This document shows, in pieces, positions 61,942 to 64,000 of a DNA stretch of 64,000 bases (positions are counted from its first letter, which is position 1; each line of letters opens with the position of its first letter). The DNA is taken from assembly GCA_024275825.1 (NCBI GenBank), contig JAJRYK010000001.1, positions 1 through 64,000 of the forward strand, written 5' to 3'. A program made the position numbers and the translations under genes. The notes beneath the pieces are model-generated. The model was not told where the DNA came from. It was given only the letters and a program-made list of their open reading frames with translations, and did no database searches. The stretch comes from Alphaproteobacteria bacterium (GTDB taxonomy: Bacteria > Pseudomonadota > Alphaproteobacteria > Micavibrionales > Micavibrionaceae).

Positions 61942-62826
61942 ATGACGCCATCGCCACTCACCATTGATCAATCCGTTAGCCGCGTTTCGGACTTTTTTGC
62001 GCTGCTCAAACCCCGCGTCATGAGCCTTGTGATCTTTTCGGGCTTTGCCGGCATGGTGGTTGCGCCGGGATTTTCTGACCTGCATCCATTTTTAGCGGTG
62101 GTCGCCATGATGTGTCTGGCCGTGGGCGCAGGCGCGGCGGGCGCGGTGAATATGTGGTATGACCGCGACATTGATGCGGTGATGAACCGCACAAAAGATC
62201 GCCCTATCCCTGCGGGCCGCGTGAATGCGGATGAGGCGCTGTCCTTTGCCATCGTGCTCAGCATCTTTTCGGTGATGATCATGGGCATGGCGCTGAACTG
62301 GCTCGCGGCCGGGCTGCTCGGCTTTGCCAGTGTCTTTTACATCGCAATCTACACCATGTGGTTAAAGCGCTCCACCCCGCAAAATATCGTCATTGGCGGC
62401 GCGGCCGGGGCATTCCCCCCAATGATTGGCTGGGCGGCAGTGACGGGCGATGTTACGCTCTACCCGATTATCTTGTTCCTGATCATCTTTATCTGGACGC
62501 CGCCGCATTTCTGGGCGCTCTCCCTGTTTGCCAACGAGGATTACAAGCGCGCCAATATTCCGATGATGCCCATTGTGGCGGGCGAGCGTTCGACAAAGAT
62601 TCAAATGCTGATCTATACGCTGATCTTGCTGCCGCTGACGCTCGCGCCGTATTTTCTGGGCTTTGCCAGTGCGCGCTATGGGGTAATCGCGGGCGTGCTA
62701 GGCGTGTTATTTGTGCTTTCTGCCGTGCGGGTGCTCATGCATCAAGACCTCAAACATGCGCGGCTGATGTTCGGCTATTCTGTCTTTTATCTTTTTGCAT
62801 TATTTTTGGCCGTGATGGCCGGATAG
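61942..62826 (+). CDS. ctaB: Protohaem IX farnesyltransferase
   Basis: Makes haem O from haem B for the oxidase. A UbiA-superfamily membrane protein with Asp-rich motifs NMWYDRDIDAVMNRT and the second loop region with FIWTPPHFWALSLF and NEDYKRANIPMMP. About nine transmembrane helices. I chose the ATG at 61942 (MTPSPLTIDQS); a 9-codon upstream extension starts with TTG. Length is about 294. Confidence 0.95.
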   Translation: MTPSPLTIDQSVSRVSDFFALLKPRVMSLVIFSGFAGMVVAPGFSDLHPFLAVVAMMCLAVGAGAAGAVNMWYDRDIDAVMNRTKDRPIPAGRVNADEALSFAIVLSIFSVMIMGMALNWLAAGLLGFASVFYIAIYTMWLKRSTPQNIVIGGAAGAFPPMIGWAAVTGDVTLYPIILFLIIFIWTPPHFWALSLFANEDYKRANIPMMPIVAGERSTKIQMLIYTLILLPLTLAPYFLGFASARYGVIAGVLGVLFVLSAVRVLMHQDLKHARLMFGYSVFYLFALFLAVMAG

Positions 62827-63059
62827 GCCACGCAGGCTAAAGCGCCAGAAACGCCGCAGCAACGGCCGCCAACGTCACGGCCGGCCCTTCACACAATAAA
62901 AAACAATGACCCAGTTGCCGCTTTTTTTGAAAAACTGCTCAAACCGGTTCGCGCCAAGGGGGCAATTTTGTGTTTTTACTTGCATTTTATCGCTCATACC
63001 TATCATTTTATACTACAAACCCTAGCGATCTCTTAATGAAACGATGGAAAGAATGAAAC
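62827..63059. other. Intergenic stretch with competing short frames, no supported gene
   Basis: Between ctaB and the CoxF-like gene. A 40-codon minus-strand frame starts at an ATG about 62997 (MSDKMQVKTQNCPLGANRF), and a plus-strand frame begins MTQLPLFLKNCSNRF near 62914. On the minus strand a run of seven A residues separates the first frame from another that ends in a hydrophobic stretch (PAVTLAAVAAAFLAL), so it could be a decayed gene. None has a ribosome site that I trust. Confidence 0.35.
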
Positions 63060-63179
63060 ATGCCTAAAGCTAAGATTCACGATAAAAAACGCAAAACCAA
63101 TCTGGCCATTTTTGCTGGCGTTATTGGGCTTTGCGCACTGATTTTTGCTATCACACTGGTTAAAATGTCAGTGCAATAG
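63060..63179 (+). CDS. CoxF-like small cytochrome oxidase assembly protein (39 aa)
   Basis: MPKAKIHDKKRKTNLA begins a 39-residue protein with a Lys-rich cytoplasmic N-terminus and one transmembrane helix (LAIFAGVIGLCALIFAITLV). Proteins of this size and shape stand between ctaB and ctaG in many alphaproteobacteria, often annotated CoxF or cytochrome c oxidase small assembly protein. Position, size, charge and helix all match. The upstream sequence has AAAGAATGAAAC before the ATG. Confidence 0.72.
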   Translation: MPKAKIHDKKRKTNLAIFAGVIGLCALIFAITLVKMSVQ

Positions 63180-63243
63180 CGCTATTCTTTTGCCAGAATC
63201 GCCGTTTTGCGCTACAATGAAAGAGCAAAAGGGGATTTCAACC

Positions 63244-63540
63244 ATGACCATACGGCTCTTCATTTTTACCATATTCATCGCAGGGCTAGCTTGCGCTGCG
63301 CCAAAGCAAGCGCAAGCCGGAATCGTATCTGCCGGCGAGCCGCCCTTTATCCGCGTCGATAGCATGCCAGACTTCGTCTATCCCGATATTTACCAGCGCC
63401 AGCTCGCCTATCGCGAAACGCTGCTCATGCTCCAGGACGATATGAAGGCCCGCCAAAAAGCCTTCATCGCGCCAAGTCTGGAGGCGCAAAGAATGTATGA
63501 GCAGGATTTAGAAGCGCTCCACACTGTAGTTAGCGAATAA
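63244..63540 (+). CDS. Exported hypothetical protein (98 aa)
   Basis: Signal peptide FIFTIFIAGLACAAPKQAQA, then a short helical domain with Arg/Gln-rich helices (PDIYQRQLAYRETLLMLQDDMKARQKAF in two pieces) and no cysteine after the signal. Family unknown. The ATG at 63244 has AAAAGGGGAT 10 bases upstream; the frame to 63145 overlaps the CoxF-like gene. It lies inside the oxidase cluster, 53 bp before ctaG, which suggests a role near the oxidase but does not prove one. Confidence 0.65.
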   Translation: MTIRLFIFTIFIAGLACAAPKQAQAGIVSAGEPPFIRVDSMPDFVYPDIYQRQLAYRETLLMLQDDMKARQKAFIAPSLEAQRMYEQDLEALHTVVSE

Positions 63541-63592
63541 TCCACCTCTACCCTCCTGACATCTCCCTGTTTTTCGTCTATATTATTAAGGT

Positions 63593-64000
63593 ATGACTAA
63601 CCACCCCACACCAGAAGAGTTGACCCGCAAAAATGCCCGCACCGGGCTGGCGGTGATTGGCATTGTGGTATTGATGATGGGCTTATCTTTCGCCGCCGTG
63701 CCACTCTATGACGCCTTTTGCCGCGTCACAGGCTTTGGCGGCACAACGCAAACGGCGGAGGCGCTGCCCGACACCATCCTCAAGCGCACCGTTACGGTCC
63801 AATTCAATGCCGACACCAGCCGCAAATTGCCATGGGTCTTCAAACCAGAACAGCGCTCAATTAAAGTAAAGCTCGGGCAGCGCGGCATAACAGCCTTTCA
63901 TGCCCGCAACCGTGAGAATCATGCCACTGTAGGCACCGCGCTCTATAACGTCACACCGCTCAAAGCCGGAAAGTATTTTCACAAAATTCAGTGCTTTTGC
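63593..64000 (+). CDS. ctaG: Cytochrome c oxidase assembly protein CtaG (Cox11 family), partial
   Basis: The CuB-inserting assembly protein. The N-terminal 136 residues are present; the rest is past the window end. One transmembrane helix (GLAVIGIVVLMMGLSFAAVPLYDAFCRVT, quoted in pieces) leads to the periplasmic domain with RTVTVQFNADTSRKLPW, ENHATVGTALYNVTP, and the copper-binding CxC at the very end of the window (FHKIQCFC). Everything expected for the family is in place so far. Confidence 0.96.
   Translation, partial: MTNHPTPEELTRKNARTGLAVIGIVVLMMGLSFAAVPLYDAFCRVTGFGGTTQTAEALPDTILKRTVTVQFNADTSRKLPWVFKPEQRSIKVKLGQRGITAFHARNRENHATVGTALYNVTPLKAGKYFHKIQCFC

Overview
This window reads as a chromosomal segment of an alphaproteobacterium with intermediate GC and many short intergenic palindromes. 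The evidence is an RNase E with a long insertion in its S1 domain, a 1600-residue-class NAD-glutamate dehydrogenase, an SdhAF4/DUF1674 gene, a CoxF-like small gene beside ctaB, ccr/aa3-type oxidase genes in the order ctaC-ctaD-(x)-ctaB-coxF-(x)-ctaG, and a two-Cys RsmB. A Micavibrio-like or deep Rhodospirillales-like lineage would fit, but I cannot prove the genus from sequence alone. Most of the window is housekeeping. No tRNA, rRNA operon, CRISPR array or phage is visible.

Layout. 1-138: right end of an IS1595-type insertion sequence. 147-7061: a large unknown acidic protein, a glycosyltransferase with a periplasmic partner, an aminotransferase and a pilin-like anchored protein. 7165-19848: rne, amiC, a small lipoprotein behind a perfect palindrome, an L,D-transpeptidase, icd, a thioredoxin-like protein, a YfgM-like protein, bamB, der and an MscS channel. 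19845-25807: an SDR, purF, cvpA, a DUF1223 protein with a probable frameshift, a 52-residue SdhAF4 gene, chorismate mutase and rsmB. 25997-34699: rpe, heparinase-like, EAL, radA, xthA, ybaB, dnaX and SRP RNA.

34778-46409 is the most unusual block. It holds a TPR-sulfotransferase, two paralogous secreted DUF4402-like proteins, a SET-domain (Rubisco-LSMT-like) protein, a third DUF4402 protein, a PapD-like chaperone, an 1131-residue usher-like protein ending in an AMIN domain, and an AMIN-domain lipoprotein. I read it as a variant chaperone-usher surface-fibre system that is tied to peptidoglycan by AMIN domains and may carry lysine methylation. This is inference from domain content and order.

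46572-50033 encodes cytochrome c maturation System II (ResB, CcsBA, TlpA/ResA-like), which is unexpected in an alphaproteobacterium. 50145-56699 holds a soluble double-PAS chemoreceptor and the large glutamate dehydrogenase, which is split by one in-frame TAA. 56705-58522 is ubiA and rsmE, facing each other across a perfect 36-bp inverted repeat. 58666-64000 is the cytochrome c oxidase cluster, leaving the window inside ctaG.

Functional links: System II matures the c-type cytochromes that feed the CtaC/D oxidase, and CtaB and CtaG build its haem and copper centres. AmiC, the L,D-transpeptidase and the AMIN proteins act on or bind peptidoglycan. BamB (with the YfgM-like protein) would assist insertion of outer-membrane barrels such as the usher-like protein.
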